From Leptolinea tardivitalis (lineage in GTDB: Bacteria > Chloroflexota > Anaerolineae > Anaerolineales > Anaerolineaceae), in NCBI RefSeq assembly GCF_001050275.1, contig NZ_BBYA01000009.1, forward strand, positions 124,001-188,000: a stretch of DNA of 64,000 nt, written 5' to 3'. The position numbers were made by a program, and so were the translations under genes. Under the pieces are notes generated by a model. It made no database searches. It was not told the DNA's origin and was given only the letters and a program-made list of their open reading frames with translations. Positions 16,576 through 25,132 of this stretch are shown in pieces (position 1 is the first letter of the stretch; each line of letters begins with the position of its first letter).

Positions 16576-18156
16576 TTATGCGATTGCCGGAATTCTCACA
16601 TAAAAACAACTTCCCTGACCCGGCTGGCTTTCAACCGTGATGCTGCCGCCCATGGCTTCAATCAGTTCTTTTACCAATGCCAGCCCCAGCCCGGCACTTT
16701 CAGAGGTGGCGTTCTTTCCCCTGTAAAAACGCTCAAAGATATGCCCGATATCTTCCGGATCAATTCCTTCCCCTGTATCCCGGACGTCAATCTGAACATA
16801 TCTTTCAACTTTTTCTGCCTGAATGGCTACGATTCCACCCGGCGGAGTGTGGCGTACCCCGTTGCGCAACAGGTTCAAAATCACCTGGTTCAGCCGGCGC
16901 GGATCTGCATTAACGAAGGGCAATTCTTTGGGCAACTGCGCGGTGACTTCCACCCGGCCGGATTGCCATGCCAGTGGCGAAAATGAATCTACTGCCTGGT
17001 TAATCAGAGAATGAAGGTCTACACGAATACAATCCAGCGCGAGGTGGTCTACATCAACCTGCGAAAGTGTAAATAAATCATCAATCAGCCCCGAAAGCTG
17101 CTGGATTTCGTTTTCCATCAATTCCACCTTACGGTGAAGCTCTTCTGAAGGTGTTTCCTGCCAGTGAGCGAGCATGGATTCAATAGCCGCCCGCAGAGTG
17201 GCCACCGGGGTGCGCAATTCATGGGAGACATTGGCTACCAGTTCGCGTTTGGATTCCAGGATCTGTGCCACCCTGTCTTTTTCCTCGTTCAAGTCCATCA
17301 GTGTTAATGAGAGTTTGTCGGCCATGGCGTTGAAGTCAGACTGCAGGTGGGCTACTTCATCTTCCCCTTCCACAGTTACGCGGGCCTGATAATCGCCCGA
17401 TCGCAATGCAGCGGTGGTTACAGTAAGGGCTTCAAGCCGGCGGGTCGTACGCCGGGCGACGAAATATGAAAATAAGGCCGATGGCGGAAGAATGAAGAAA
17501 AGAGTGGCACCCATCCCAACGACGATTAATGTGAGTGCCGGGAAAAATGTGACCAGAAGCCCGGTCAACAAAGACGCCATTGGATCACGGGTTTTTTCCC
17601 AGATTCGAAGGGCGGTTGTGGAATAGGGCGTAATCAGAAAAGCCAGAAAGGCAAAAATGAATGCTATGAAAAGCGCGACCAGTAGATGGGCATGGGTGAT
17701 AGACCAGCGCATCCGCTGTTTACGCATCCTGTTCCAGCGCAGCCACAGGCGCAATCCTCCCCGGGTAAAGAAATAACCCGGTCCGGTCAATCCGAAAAGT
17801 AAAAGCACCTGCCACTCATCCCAGGTTGTCAGCCGCCAGATGGCGTCCCAGTGGAGGAATAATCCGCACAACCGGAGGGCGAAAACCATCATGAAACTGA
17901 GGGCAAGTCCGACACAAAATTCCCAGAATGTCTGTTTCTTCCAACCGCCATCCGGCAGACGGATGCGCAGCACAGCCCACATTCCACAGGAACCGCACAG
18001 GAAAAACATGGCGGTTTGAAAAACAAATGGATCGGTGTACCCTTCCAGGTGTGACGTGAGGCCGAGAATCAGGCAGCCAACCAGCCAGGCTTCCAACAAT
18101 CCCTGCCAGGGCTGCACAGACAAAAGAAATGACGACAGGCGCATACGGGGTTTCAT
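16576..18156 (-). CDS. Membrane sensor histidine kinase
   Basis: 526 residues. About six N-terminal membrane spans (to about residue 230), a HAMP domain (YFVARRTTRRLEALTVTTAA then SGDYQARV), a HisKA domain with phosphoacceptor H312 in SHELRTP, N box N432 in LNLLRNGVRHT, G1 box DTGEGI at 460-465 and G2 box GLGLAL at 489-494. There is a short external loop but no large sensor domain, as in BaeS-like or intramembrane-sensing kinases that respond to envelope stress. Its ATG overlaps the stop of the response regulator gene by four bases, so the two are translated together. Confidence 0.95.
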   Translation of the reverse strand: MKPRMRLSSFLLSVQPWQGLLEAWLVGCLILGLTSHLEGYTDPFVFQTAMFFLCGSCGMWAVLRIRLPDGGWKKQTFWEFCVGLALSFMMVFALRLCGLFLHWDAIWRLTTWDEWQVLLLFGLTGPGYFFTRGGLRLWLRWNRMRKQRMRWSITHAHLLVALFIAFIFAFLAFLITPYSTTALRIWEKTRDPMASLLTGLLVTFFPALTLIVVGMGATLFFILPPSALFSYFVARRTTRRLEALTVTTAALRSGDYQARVTVEGEDEVAHLQSDFNAMADKLSLTLMDLNEEKDRVAQILESKRELVANVSHELRTPVATLRAAIESMLAHWQETPSEELHRKVELMENEIQQLSGLIDDLFTLSQVDVDHLALDCIRVDLHSLINQAVDSFSPLAWQSGRVEVTAQLPKELPFVNADPRRLNQVILNLLRNGVRHTPPGGIVAIQAEKVERYVQIDVRDTGEGIDPEDIGHIFERFYRGKNATSESAGLGLALVKELIEAMGGSITVESQPGQGSCFYVRIPAIA

Positions 18157-18848
18157 GGATGGTTGAAACGGTAGCCGATACCCCAGACGGTTTCTATGGA
18201 ATCTCCCACGGTCTCCAGCTTTCGACGCAAACGCAGGATGGCATTATCAACGGATCGATCACCCGAAATATATGATTCTCCCCAGACGGTTTCAAGCAAA
18301 TAATTCCGGCTGAAAGTCCTCCCCGGGTTGCGTGCCAGCAGGGATAAAAGATTGAACTCGGTGCGGGTTAATTCAAGAAGATTCCCATCCAATCGGGCAG
18401 TAAAAGATACGGGGTCCAGTTGAAGCGCCCCGCAGGTAAAAACACTGTTCTGGTTGTTTCGGTCTGAAGTTAAGACCGATTGAATGAGTTCAGAACGCCG
18501 CAGCATGGCATGAATGCGGGCTACCAGTTCGCGCATACCAAACGGCTTTGTGAGATAATCGTCGGCTCCGACTTCAAGACCGATTACCCGGTCAGTTTCT
18601 TCCCGGCGGGCGGTTAACATCAAGATGGGAATGGCTGATTTTTGACGGATGCGCCGAAGGACTTCCAAACCATCCATCCTGGGGAGCATCCAATCCAGAA
18701 TGATCAGGTCAGGATGGGCTGATTCAAAACATGCCAGTGCAGACTCGCCATCTCCCGCTGTCACAATCTGATATCCGTTGGCCGCAAGTTCCGTCTGAAC
18801 CAGGTTGGCCAGTTCTTTCGTGTCTTCAACGAGAAGAATAGTCGTCAT
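18153..18848 (-). CDS. OmpR-type response regulator
   Basis: 231 residues. Receiver domain with acidic pocket E8-D9, phosphoacceptor D52 in LIILDWMLPRMDG and K101 in LTKPF; C-terminal winged helix (LTRTEFNLLSLLARNPGRTF, SVDNAILRLRRKL, WGIGYRF). The start at 18848 is chosen because the receiver begins there at its usual place; the open frame goes 27 codons further up but without receiver-like sequence. A TATAAT lies seven bases before the ATG with no ribosome-binding site, so the message may be leaderless. It is the first gene of a six-gene same-strand cluster and probably controls the ABC exporter genes. Confidence 0.94.
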   Translation of the reverse strand: MTTILLVEDTKELANLVQTELAANGYQIVTAGDGESALACFESAHPDLIILDWMLPRMDGLEVLRRIRQKSAIPILMLTARREETDRVIGLEVGADDYLTKPFGMRELVARIHAMLRRSELIQSVLTSDRNNQNSVFTCGALQLDPVSFTARLDGNLLELTRTEFNLLSLLARNPGRTFSRNYLLETVWGESYISGDRSVDNAILRLRRKLETVGDSIETVWGIGYRFNHP

Positions 18849-18855
18849 GCAGATT

Positions 18856-18861
18856 ATTATA
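18856..18861 (-). promoter_or_regulatory. -10 box before the response regulator, leaderless arrangement
   Basis: TATAAT on the minus strand, seven bases before the ATG at 18848. The intervening AATCTGC is not a ribosome-binding site. This would put the transcript start at or within a base or two of the start codon. Confidence 0.5.
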
Positions 18862-18892
18862 TATGCAGGACGACCAGACGGATCGTAATAAC

Positions 18893-19633
18893 CTACTCCG
18901 CATATCCTGTACGAAGCCAGGTCTCCCATTCAAGACGATTGTTTTTACGGGCCATGTCGGCAGCTGTATTGTGGTCGTAGGGAATGGAAATAAGTTCCAC
19001 TACCCATCTACCATTTGTCTGTTCCATAATGGCATATCGGGCACAGGGAGAACCGGTTTCCACCCTGTGTTTTTCCGGCTGGTCATCGGTGTATGCAGGC
19101 AGTCCAACACTGCCGGGATTTACGATCAGGGTTTGATCGGCCAGAGTGACACAGCGGGGAATGTGGGTATGGCCGCAGAGATAAATCTTGCAGGAATGCC
19201 CGTCCAGGCGGGTTTTGATTTCGTTATGGCTCGAAAGAAAAATACTTCCATTTTGAACGGTTTCCAGTAAATACTGACTGTCATTCTGCGGTGTTCCGTG
19301 AAATAAAAGAATCTCGTCATTGATTATCCTCGACACCGGCAGAGAGCGCAGCCAATCGCGTTCTGTCTGATGGATAATTGCATCGGTGTATTGGTCTGTC
19401 AATCCGTATGTGGAGGGATCCTTCTTTACCAGTTGGCGGTCATGATTGCCGGCAACCTGGTACCAGCTTTGTTTCATCAAAAATTGAGCTGTCTCCCGAG
19501 GCCAGAGTGGCCCCGAGATCAGGTCCCCCAGTGTGACCACCTGGTCAACCCCGCGTTTTTGGAAATCTGCCACCACTTGTTCAAGGGCAAGGATGTTTCC
19601 ATGAATATCAGCAAGAATGGCAATTTTTTTCAT
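18893..19633 (-). CDS. Calcineurin-like metallophosphoesterase (YfcE/MJ0936 type)
   Basis: 246 residues with all metal-binding motifs of the family: D9-x-H11 in ADIHGN, GD at 36-37 in LGDLISGP, GNHD at 62-65, H112 in LFHGTP, and GHTH at 154-157. These bind two metals and split phosphodiesters or phosphomonoesters. GPLWPRET after the second motif is typical of this group of bacterial proteins. It ends 44 bases before the response regulator start and is probably transcribed separately from it. The substrate is not known. Confidence 0.92.
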   Translation of the reverse strand: MKKIAILADIHGNILALEQVVADFQKRGVDQVVTLGDLISGPLWPRETAQFLMKQSWYQVAGNHDRQLVKKDPSTYGLTDQYTDAIIHQTERDWLRSLPVSRIINDEILLFHGTPQNDSQYLLETVQNGSIFLSSHNEIKTRLDGHSCKIYLCGHTHIPRCVTLADQTLIVNPGSVGLPAYTDDQPEKHRVETGSPCARYAIMEQTNGRWVVELISIPYDHNTAADMARKNNRLEWETWLRTGYAE

Positions 19634-19780
19634 AAAACCTCAACGGCTGCGGTCAAGTTGAACGTGATGACCGAATGTGTATCTATATCTTAAATCGTCT
19701 TTTTTGCGGAACAAGGCAGACGATTTTCTGTGCGCGTTAAAAATGTTCGAGTGCTCCATCGAATCAGATTTCAGGTCTTC

Positions 19781-20674
19781 TTACAAAGACTCTAACAGGT
19801 AATTTCCTTCTATCCGTGTTGTGGCACGGCCGCCGAACAAAATTCGCGTTTCTCCATCGGCCATTTTGCTTTTCAATTTGACAATGTTCGGGTTGTTCCG
19901 GCTGGGACCCTGCTCAATGGAGAAATCTCCCGGCCAGATGTTTTCGGCGTGCAGGTAGTACCCGAAAGCGGAATTACCAGAACCGGTAGCCGGGTCTTCA
20001 AGATAGCCAAAACGGGGAGGAAATACGCGGGTTCGGTACCTATTATCTGGCTGGGCTGTTTCATCGGTGAATACATGCACGATATCAAAATCTTTCGATA
20101 AAGAAAATTGACGAAGTCTTTCCTGATCGGGGAAGATTTTCAGAATTGGATCCAATCCTTTGATGGGAACGAGCAAGGTACGCAGACCACCGTCAATCAG
20201 ACGGATGGGTAAATCGGAATTGATTTCAGAGAGAGAAATTCCGAGTGCTTCCGCTATTTCGTGAGATGCAACAGGGCATTTCAGGTATTTCGGAGAGGGA
20301 GCCGTAATATAAACAGAATCCTCGTCAGCCAGGTGGTTATAAACAGTCAGATTCCCGGCTTTTACCTGAATGGTCACTTCCGGGGCCGCTTTCCCCCGCT
20401 CGGTCGATTTTAACAAATCATACATTATGGCAATGGTGGCATGACCGCAGAAGGCCACTTCACAGTCTGACGAGTAATACCGGAGAATAAAACGATCACC
20501 ATCCGGGTAGATGTAACCAACTTCGCTGACAAATCCTTTCAATTCGGCGGCGATTTGCTGCATCTCCTGTTCGGTCAAATCGCCTGCCTGGTCCATCCAG
20601 ATGTATCCGGCTGGATTTCCTGATGAACCGGCTCCCGTGAAGGCATCGATCTTTTTGAATCGTAGTGATTTCAT
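19781..20674 (-). CDS. PhzF family isomerase/epimerase-like protein
   Basis: 297 residues with the two-lobed diaminopimelate-epimerase fold marks: DAFTGAGSSGNPAG at residues 10-23, E51 at the position of the catalytic Glu (FVSEVGYIY), CGHATIA at 76-82 and DPATGSGNSAFGYYL in the second lobe. In phenazine makers PhzF isomerises dihydro-hydroxyanthranilate; in most bacteria the substrate is unknown. The start at 20674 has AGGAGC nine bases upstream. It begins 17 bases after the toxin gene, so it may be co-transcribed with the toxin-antitoxin pair. Confidence 0.9.
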   Translation of the reverse strand: MKSLRFKKIDAFTGAGSSGNPAGYIWMDQAGDLTEQEMQQIAAELKGFVSEVGYIYPDGDRFILRYYSSDCEVAFCGHATIAIMYDLLKSTERGKAAPEVTIQVKAGNLTVYNHLADEDSVYITAPSPKYLKCPVASHEIAEALGISLSEINSDLPIRLIDGGLRTLLVPIKGLDPILKIFPDQERLRQFSLSKDFDIVHVFTDETAQPDNRYRTRVFPPRFGYLEDPATGSGNSAFGYYLHAENIWPGDFSIEQGPSRNNPNIVKLKSKMADGETRILFGGRATTRIEGNYLLESL

Positions 20675-20691
20675 CGTTGAAAGCTCCTGTT

Positions 20692-21111
20692 TCAGACAGT
20701 TGATGGTGACGCGATATTCACCGGCCGGAGGGGGCGGGCATACTGCCACACCCAGGCTGTGATAAATTCCAGACTGACCGGTGAACCGGCGCATTTTCGA
20801 ACAAAGCGAACCATCTCCATTTCATCCGCTGCCAGCCGCTGCCCGTTGATGCGCAGGAACAGGTCAACAGCGGCAATAGCGGTGCGTTTATTCCCTTCCA
20901 GGAAGGGATGTTCCTTAACCAGCCCATCCAGAAGTACGGCAGATTTTTTATATAAACCGGGGTAGAGTTCTTTCTCTTTCTCCAACTGACCGGGACGGGT
21001 GAGAACGGTTTTCAACGAGTTCAGATCGCGTAGACCGATGTCACCGCCGGTTTCGCGCATCAAACGGTGGTGGATAAAGAGAACCTGCTGCGGGGTTAAA
21101 TAGAGCGTCAT
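20692..21111 (-). CDS. doc: Doc-type (Fic fold) toxin
   Basis: 139 residues. The Fic motif is H68-PFLEGNKR-76; Lys at 75 in place of the Gly of AMP-transferring Fic proteins marks it as Doc-like. Doc toxins phosphorylate elongation factor Tu at a threonine and stop translation. GDIGLRDLNSLKTVL at the N-terminus and PGLYKKSAVLLDGLVKEHPF before the motif also fit. The gene overlaps the antitoxin by four bases (ATGA), the usual translational coupling. No antitoxin helix carrying a Fic-inhibitory motif is visible, consistent with a separate partner. Confidence 0.93.
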   Translation of the reverse strand: MTLYLTPQQVLFIHHRLMRETGGDIGLRDLNSLKTVLTRPGQLEKEKELYPGLYKKSAVLLDGLVKEHPFLEGNKRTAIAAVDLFLRINGQRLAADEMEMVRFVRKCAGSPVSLEFITAWVWQYARPLRPVNIASPSTV

Positions 21112-21353
21112 TGTGCCAGCTCTTCCAGCGCAGACCGATATTCTTGAATGAATTCGGCCAGATGACCGGCAAAATCTTCATCCACTCCCACAGATGTCAG
21201 CGGCTTTTCTACCTTGGTGACCAGAAGACGATGCTCTTCAGATTCCAGCTCGAGGTTAACCTCATCTCCATCCGCCAGTTTCAATCCATCGAGCACTTCA
21301 CGCGGTAAAGAAAGAACAATGCTGTTTCCGGTTTTAAATAAACGACGCAGCAT
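21108..21353 (-). CDS. AbrB/MazE-type antitoxin
   Basis: 81 residues. The N-terminal half has the SpoVT-AbrB swapped-hairpin pattern (MLRRLFKTGNSIVLSLPREV then LDGLKLADGDEVNLELES), which binds DNA as a dimer; the C-terminal 30 residues form an acidic helix (DEDFAGHLAEFIQEYRSALE) suited to covering the toxin. The start at 21353 has GGAGG five bases upstream. Doc is classically paired with Phd, but AbrB-fold partners are also common. It probably represses its own operon through the repeats upstream at 21385-21420. Confidence 0.9.
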   Translation of the reverse strand: MLRRLFKTGNSIVLSLPREVLDGLKLADGDEVNLELESEEHRLLVTKVEKPLTSVGVDEDFAGHLAEFIQEYRSALEELAQ

Positions 21354-21384
21354 GGCAGCCTCCAACCTTTTATTCCCGAGATAT

Positions 21385-21420
21385 GCTTACAGTGTAAGTA
21401 TTGTGCTTACCCTGTAAGTA
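21385..21420. promoter_or_regulatory. Two tandem operators of the toxin-antitoxin pair
   Basis: Two near-identical palindromic 16-mers, GCTTACAGTGTAAGTA (21385-21400) and GCTTACCCTGTAAGTA (21405-21420), start 20 bases apart, which is two turns of the helix. They stand 32-67 bases before the antitoxin start. The layout fits cooperative binding of an AbrB-type antitoxin/toxin complex. Confidence 0.75.
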
Positions 21421-21445
21421 TACTCCACAACAATTGGTTAATATA

Positions 21446-22030
21446 TCAGCGGGACTTTTTCAGTTTTTGCATGGCCGGAATCATCCGGGCTTCATTGCAG
21501 CAGGTGATTAATTCTTCCAGCCGCTTCATCCGGGTCTCTTCTTTTTTTGCACAGACCACCCACCAGTTGACCACCTTCCGGTAGGATGGCGGTTGGGAAA
21601 GGTAGTATTGCCAGGCAATCTCATGCTGTTTGAATACGCTGGCATACGGTTCGGCCAGTTCCTCGCTGCGGTTGGCATAAGAGAATTCCCCAAATATCTT
21701 TTCTTTGCGAACGTCATAGGCAGACAGCCCGGCAGGCTGCATGCGGCCAAGCGCTAATAATTCTTGGACCCGTTTGATATTGAACGGACTCCACAGACTT
21801 TCCGGTCTACGGGGTGTAAAACGTGCCGTATAGCTCTCGTCATCCAGTTTCTTGCGGATACCATCAATCCAGCCAAAACACAGGGCTTCATCCACAGATT
21901 CGGGGTAGGTGATGCTCTGCTTTCCGGATTCTTTTCGGTAGTATCCCACCCAGAGTTCCGGAACAATGCTATGGTTTTCCGCCAGCCACTGATGGAAGGC
22001 ATTAGAGTCTGGAAAAAATTGGATATTCAT
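21446..22030 (-). CDS. YdeI/OmpD-associated family protein
   Basis: 194 residues. The conserved block SVDEALCFGWIDGIRKKLDD (about 45-64), RFTPRRPESLWSPFNIKRV (about 70-88) and a basic C-terminus (CAKKEETRMKRLEELITCC) are those of the YdeI-like family, linked in some bacteria to bacteriocin or peptide resistance. The biochemical role is not known. The gene overlaps the upstream DinB-like gene by four bases, so the two are translationally coupled. Confidence 0.88.
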   Translation of the reverse strand: MNIQFFPDSNAFHQWLAENHSIVPELWVGYYRKESGKQSITYPESVDEALCFGWIDGIRKKLDDESYTARFTPRRPESLWSPFNIKRVQELLALGRMQPAGLSAYDVRKEKIFGEFSYANRSEELAEPYASVFKQHEIAWQYYLSQPPSYRKVVNWWVVCAKKEETRMKRLEELITCCNEARMIPAMQKLKKSR

Positions 22031-22509
22031 CCCTGCGTACTTTGCCTGACAGAAAGTTGACGGATCTGGTCAAGGTGAGTCTGACCGTGTCCGGAATACA
22101 ATTTCAATAGTTGGTCAAGGGTCACCAACCCGTTTTCCAGATGAATGCCGGCCCGGTTCCAATCATCATCGGGTAAATTGGAAAGAAGTTCCGCCCAGCG
22201 TTCGTGCAGGCCGCGAAGTATGAGCAGCGATGATTGGATGGGTAATTCTATGTCCGCTTGCCGGGCCCACTTATCCTGATCATATGGTTTAAGAATCGGT
22301 TTATCTTCTGTCAGCACCAGCTTCATGCGGATCAAAGCGTTCATATGGGCATCCGCCAGGTGATGAACGATCTGCCGGATTGTCCACTCGCCGGGTTTGA
22401 CCGGGATATCAAACATGGTTTCAGGGTATTGCGCCAGAAGAGCTTCGAGTTCTATGGGAAAATTCTTGATCTGGGCGACCAATGCGTTGCGTTCAGATTG
22501 GGATGTCAA
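22027..22509 (-). CDS. DinB/YfiT-like putative metal-dependent hydrolase
   Basis: 160 residues of the DinB four-helix-bundle superfamily. The metal-binding histidines are in VHHLADAHMNALIRMKLVL (about 48-66) and SGHGQTHLDQIRQL near the C-terminus. Members of the family are thiol transferases or hydrolases of unknown substrate; the WTIRQIVHHLADAH pattern is that of the YfiT/bacillithiol-transferase branch. Four-base overlap with the YdeI-like gene downstream. Confidence 0.88.
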   Translation of the reverse strand: MTSQSERNALVAQIKNFPIELEALLAQYPETMFDIPVKPGEWTIRQIVHHLADAHMNALIRMKLVLTEDKPILKPYDQDKWARQADIELPIQSSLLILRGLHERWAELLSNLPDDDWNRAGIHLENGLVTLDQLLKLYSGHGQTHLDQIRQLSVRQSTQG

Positions 22510-22551
22510 CGTTTTTCCTCCTGTTGGCTGAAAGGTAAGATTCTAACATTG

Positions 22552-23316
22552 TCATTGACTCCAACTTTCCATCATAGCCTGAACAGACCGGGTCATCTCC
22601 ACGCTGAATTCCGATGCAAACTTGCGCAGATAAAAATCCTGACCGGCATTGACAGCTCCATCAACCAGCTTTGACCGGGTACTCTCTTTGAACATCATAT
22701 CCAGCTCCAGACCTTCGAGCCGGTAATACCGGTTGCGCTGGACAATATATTTTTCGTCAAACCGGCGCGATTTCACCCGCTCGGCGGCATCTTCGCGCGG
22801 ATAGCCAATGCACAGCATGGTCACCGGCAGCACATATTTCGGCAGGTGGAAAAGATCGCGGTGGTATTCGTACTTCTCCAGAATATCCCCGATATAACAC
22901 GATCCCAATCCGAGAGCTTCTGCGGCGATCACGGTCGTCTGGGCGGCGATCAATGTGTCATTTACAGCCAGCATAAGGTCGCCCACACCCGGCTTGCGCA
23001 GGTTCAGGTTGCGCGTCCGGCAGAGTTCTTCCACACCACAGTGCAGAAAGTAGTCATACCAGCGCTGATAGTCAGCCAGAAAAACCAACAAGAGCGGTGC
23101 CCGGGCTATGAAAGATTGGTTGTCACACGAAACGGCCAGCTTGTCTTTCAATTCCTGATCGTCAATCTTCAGGATGGTATAAAGCATCATATTTCCTGCC
23201 GTGGGAGCCCGCATGGCGGCCTGCAAAAGAGTTTCGGTTACATCATATGGCACGGGTTTATTTTCAAATGCCCGAATGGACTTGCGGTTGTGAATGGTTT
23301 CAAGCACTTCGTTCAT
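22552..23316 (-). CDS. Nitroreductase family flavoprotein
   Basis: 254 residues. FMN-binding pattern RKSIRAFENKPVPYDVTETL at the N-terminus (RxSxRxF), MRAPTAGNMMLYTIL (APTAGN) and AAEALGLGSCYIGDI (LGLGSCYIG) are classic. Such enzymes reduce nitro groups, quinones or flavins with NAD(P)H. The C-terminal extension of about 70 residues (RSKLVDGAVNAGQDFYLRKF) is longer than in NfsB. The start at 23316 has GGAG six bases upstream; an in-frame TTG four codons earlier is less likely. Confidence 0.92.
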   Translation of the reverse strand: MNEVLETIHNRKSIRAFENKPVPYDVTETLLQAAMRAPTAGNMMLYTILKIDDQELKDKLAVSCDNQSFIARAPLLLVFLADYQRWYDYFLHCGVEELCRTRNLNLRKPGVGDLMLAVNDTLIAAQTTVIAAEALGLGSCYIGDILEKYEYHRDLFHLPKYVLPVTMLCIGYPREDAAERVKSRRFDEKYIVQRNRYYRLEGLELDMMFKESTRSKLVDGAVNAGQDFYLRKFASEFSVEMTRSVQAMMESWSQ

Positions 23317-23353
23317 GGTATTCTCCAAAATTCTTTCTGTTTTACCTAAACAA

Positions 23354-23671
23354 TTATTTCTTTTTTGGCAGGGGCAGTTCCTTTACAGTCACCCTGACCA
23401 GACCGCACAACCAATCGGCATCGTCCCACCGATCTCCTGAAATATGAAAGAATGGTTTAGCACCACTATGGGGTGGGGCTTCATCAACATCGCCTATGTA
23501 AATCCTTCCTCCATTGGTGGGTTTAATAAACAGGCTGTCATCGCATATTTCGGCAAAAAAGATTCCATTGCAGAACAGACCGTATTCCCCAAACATCTTC
23601 CTCGCGGTGACATTTCCTGCCCCTTGCATTTGTTCAAGAATAAAATCCACTGTATCTTTTGATGATGACAT
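23354..23671 (-). CDS. TfoX/Sxy N-terminal domain protein
   Basis: 105 residues, only the N-terminal TfoX domain. ARKMFGEYGLFCNGIFFAEI and DSLFIKPTN are diagnostic. In gamma-proteobacteria Sxy/TfoX activates competence genes; in other phyla these single-domain forms are of unknown use and should not be taken as evidence of competence. The C-terminal LPLPKKK tail is basic. Confidence 0.88.
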   Translation of the reverse strand: MSSSKDTVDFILEQMQGAGNVTARKMFGEYGLFCNGIFFAEICDDSLFIKPTNGGRIYIGDVDEAPPHSGAKPFFHISGDRWDDADWLCGLVRVTVKELPLPKKK

Positions 23672-23691
23672 GTTGATCCTCCAAATGGATA

Positions 23692-24165
23692 CTATTTCCA
23701 GAACCCTTCATGCACTGCCCGCGCATCGGATGTCAATTCTGCGCATGGACCGCTTACTTCCATCGGTTGGCGGCTGTGAGCAAATACATCACGGCAGTGT
23801 AATAACAGATGTTCAGGTGATGGGTCAACGATGGCATATAGATCCTCTTCGCTGAGGGCGTACACCACCCGCCCTATGTGACTCCAGTGAATAGCCCCGG
23901 CACACATGGCACATGGTTCGGTGCTGGCATAAAGTGTACATCGAGCCAGCTTATCGAATGAAAACTGCTGCCCGGCCAGTCGTACCAGGTTGGTTTCAGC
24001 GTGACCTGTTATATCATGTTGGGAAATCACGGTGTTTTCTGCTTCCAGAATAATCTGACCGGTTTCATCCACCAGAACCGCCCCGAAAGGATGGTTGCCG
24101 TGTTCTCGTGCACTTGCCGCCATGCGGATGGCTGCCCTGAGATGTTGGATGTCTTCGGTATTCAT
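23692..24165 (-). CDS. Zinc-dependent nucleoside deaminase
   Basis: 157 residues of the cytidine deaminase-like fold. Zinc site: H55-A-E57 in GHAETN with the proton-shuttling Glu, and P84-C85-AM-C88 in EPCAMCAGAI. Length and the N-terminal HPFGAVLVDETGQII pattern match guanine deaminase (GuaD) and related purine deaminases more than tRNA TadA; exact base specificity cannot be told. The start at 24165 has GGGAG upstream. The gene is divergent from the HEAT-repeat gene starting about 70 bases away. Confidence 0.9.
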   Translation of the reverse strand: MNTEDIQHLRAAIRMAASAREHGNHPFGAVLVDETGQIILEAENTVISQHDITGHAETNLVRLAGQQFSFDKLARCTLYASTEPCAMCAGAIHWSHIGRVVYALSEEDLYAIVDPSPEHLLLHCRDVFAHSRQPMEVSGPCAELTSDARAVHEGFWK

Positions 24166-24233
24166 ACTTTCACTCCCGGTGTCTGATGGTACTATTTTAG
24201 TCTTCAACGCGGTCAGAAGGAAATTTGTGCTAT

Positions 24234-25028
24234 ATGGCAAAAGGGATGGAAATGGTTGATATCAATGATGGCTGCCTGGGCAGAGGTAAAGCAACAGACA
24301 AAGAGAAAACTCAGAATGAAAGATTATCAGATGACGATTTGATTGAGTTGCTTAAGAACAAACTGCCCACTCTTCGCACATCAGCTGCACGTATACTGGG
24401 AGAACGTAAATGCATTGCATCTGTCCCTTTTTTGTGTTCATCTCTTTTAACTGAAAAGGCGTTATATCCGCGGCTCGCAGTTTGTGAAGCTCTGGCTGCC
24501 ATTGGAGAACCGGTCCTGCCAGACCTGGTGACTTTGATCGGGATGGTTGGAAATAACCGGCACGAATCTCTGCCTGAGAGGGGTTTCTATAAAAAGAGTT
24601 ATCCACTTCCCAGAGACCTGGCAGTTCGAACCATCATACGTATTGGTCCGGTTGCCCTGCCATTTCTGGAAGACGTATTGCAAAATGGTGAACGGAACGG
24701 CCGACTAGAGGCAATAGATGGAATCGGCCATATCGCATTCTATTTTAAACAATATCCGTCAGAGCCGGCATTGTTGGCTGCCTATCCCCAAACAGAAACT
24801 GACCCGGTAATGCGGTGGAAAATTATCAGGGCTTTCCAGTCATTCCCATCCAATCAGGTTCGAGAAATTTTGATCGCGATTATTCGTGATGGTCAAATAC
24901 CGGCACATCGCTGGGAAGCAGTTCGCAGTCTTGGTCAATTAAGGATGAATATCCCGGATGATCTGATACAGCAAGCCGGGATGGATGAGAATAGCGAAGT
25001 TCGGAATATAGCACAAAGGTTTCTGTAA
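24234..25028 (+). CDS. HEAT-repeat protein
   Basis: About 264 residues of helical repeats: LIELLKNKLPTLRTSAARIL then GERKCIASVPFLCSSLL, AVCEALAAIGEPVLPDLVTL, VRTIIRIGPVALPFLEDVLQ, EIL IAIIRD and WEAVRSLGQL. The pattern R-x-x-A-A-x-x-L-G is the PBS lyase/HEAT type. It is likely a scaffold or binding protein with no catalytic motif. The start is uncertain: ATGs at 24234, 24246 and 24252 are all in frame, and the last has AAGGG six bases upstream. It is divergent from the deaminase. Confidence 0.75.
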   Translation: MAKGMEMVDINDGCLGRGKATDKEKTQNERLSDDDLIELLKNKLPTLRTSAARILGERKCIASVPFLCSSLLTEKALYPRLAVCEALAAIGEPVLPDLVTLIGMVGNNRHESLPERGFYKKSYPLPRDLAVRTIIRIGPVALPFLEDVLQNGERNGRLEAIDGIGHIAFYFKQYPSEPALLAAYPQTETDPVMRWKIIRAFQSFPSNQVREILIAIIRDGQIPAHRWEAVRSLGQLRMNIPDDLIQQAGMDENSEVRNIAQRFL

Positions 25029-25132
25029 AAAAAAACTGGTCAGAGCCTGATCAAACACTATACAGGATATGGAACGTACGACTCAATACAGATACCATAA
25101 TGAAAATTCAAATTTCTTATGGAATGATTTGT

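Noticed and set aside
23354-23671. Evidence of natural competence from the TfoX-like gene
   Set aside because: Only the N-terminal TfoX domain is present, which is widespread in bacteria without competence; no com genes are nearby.
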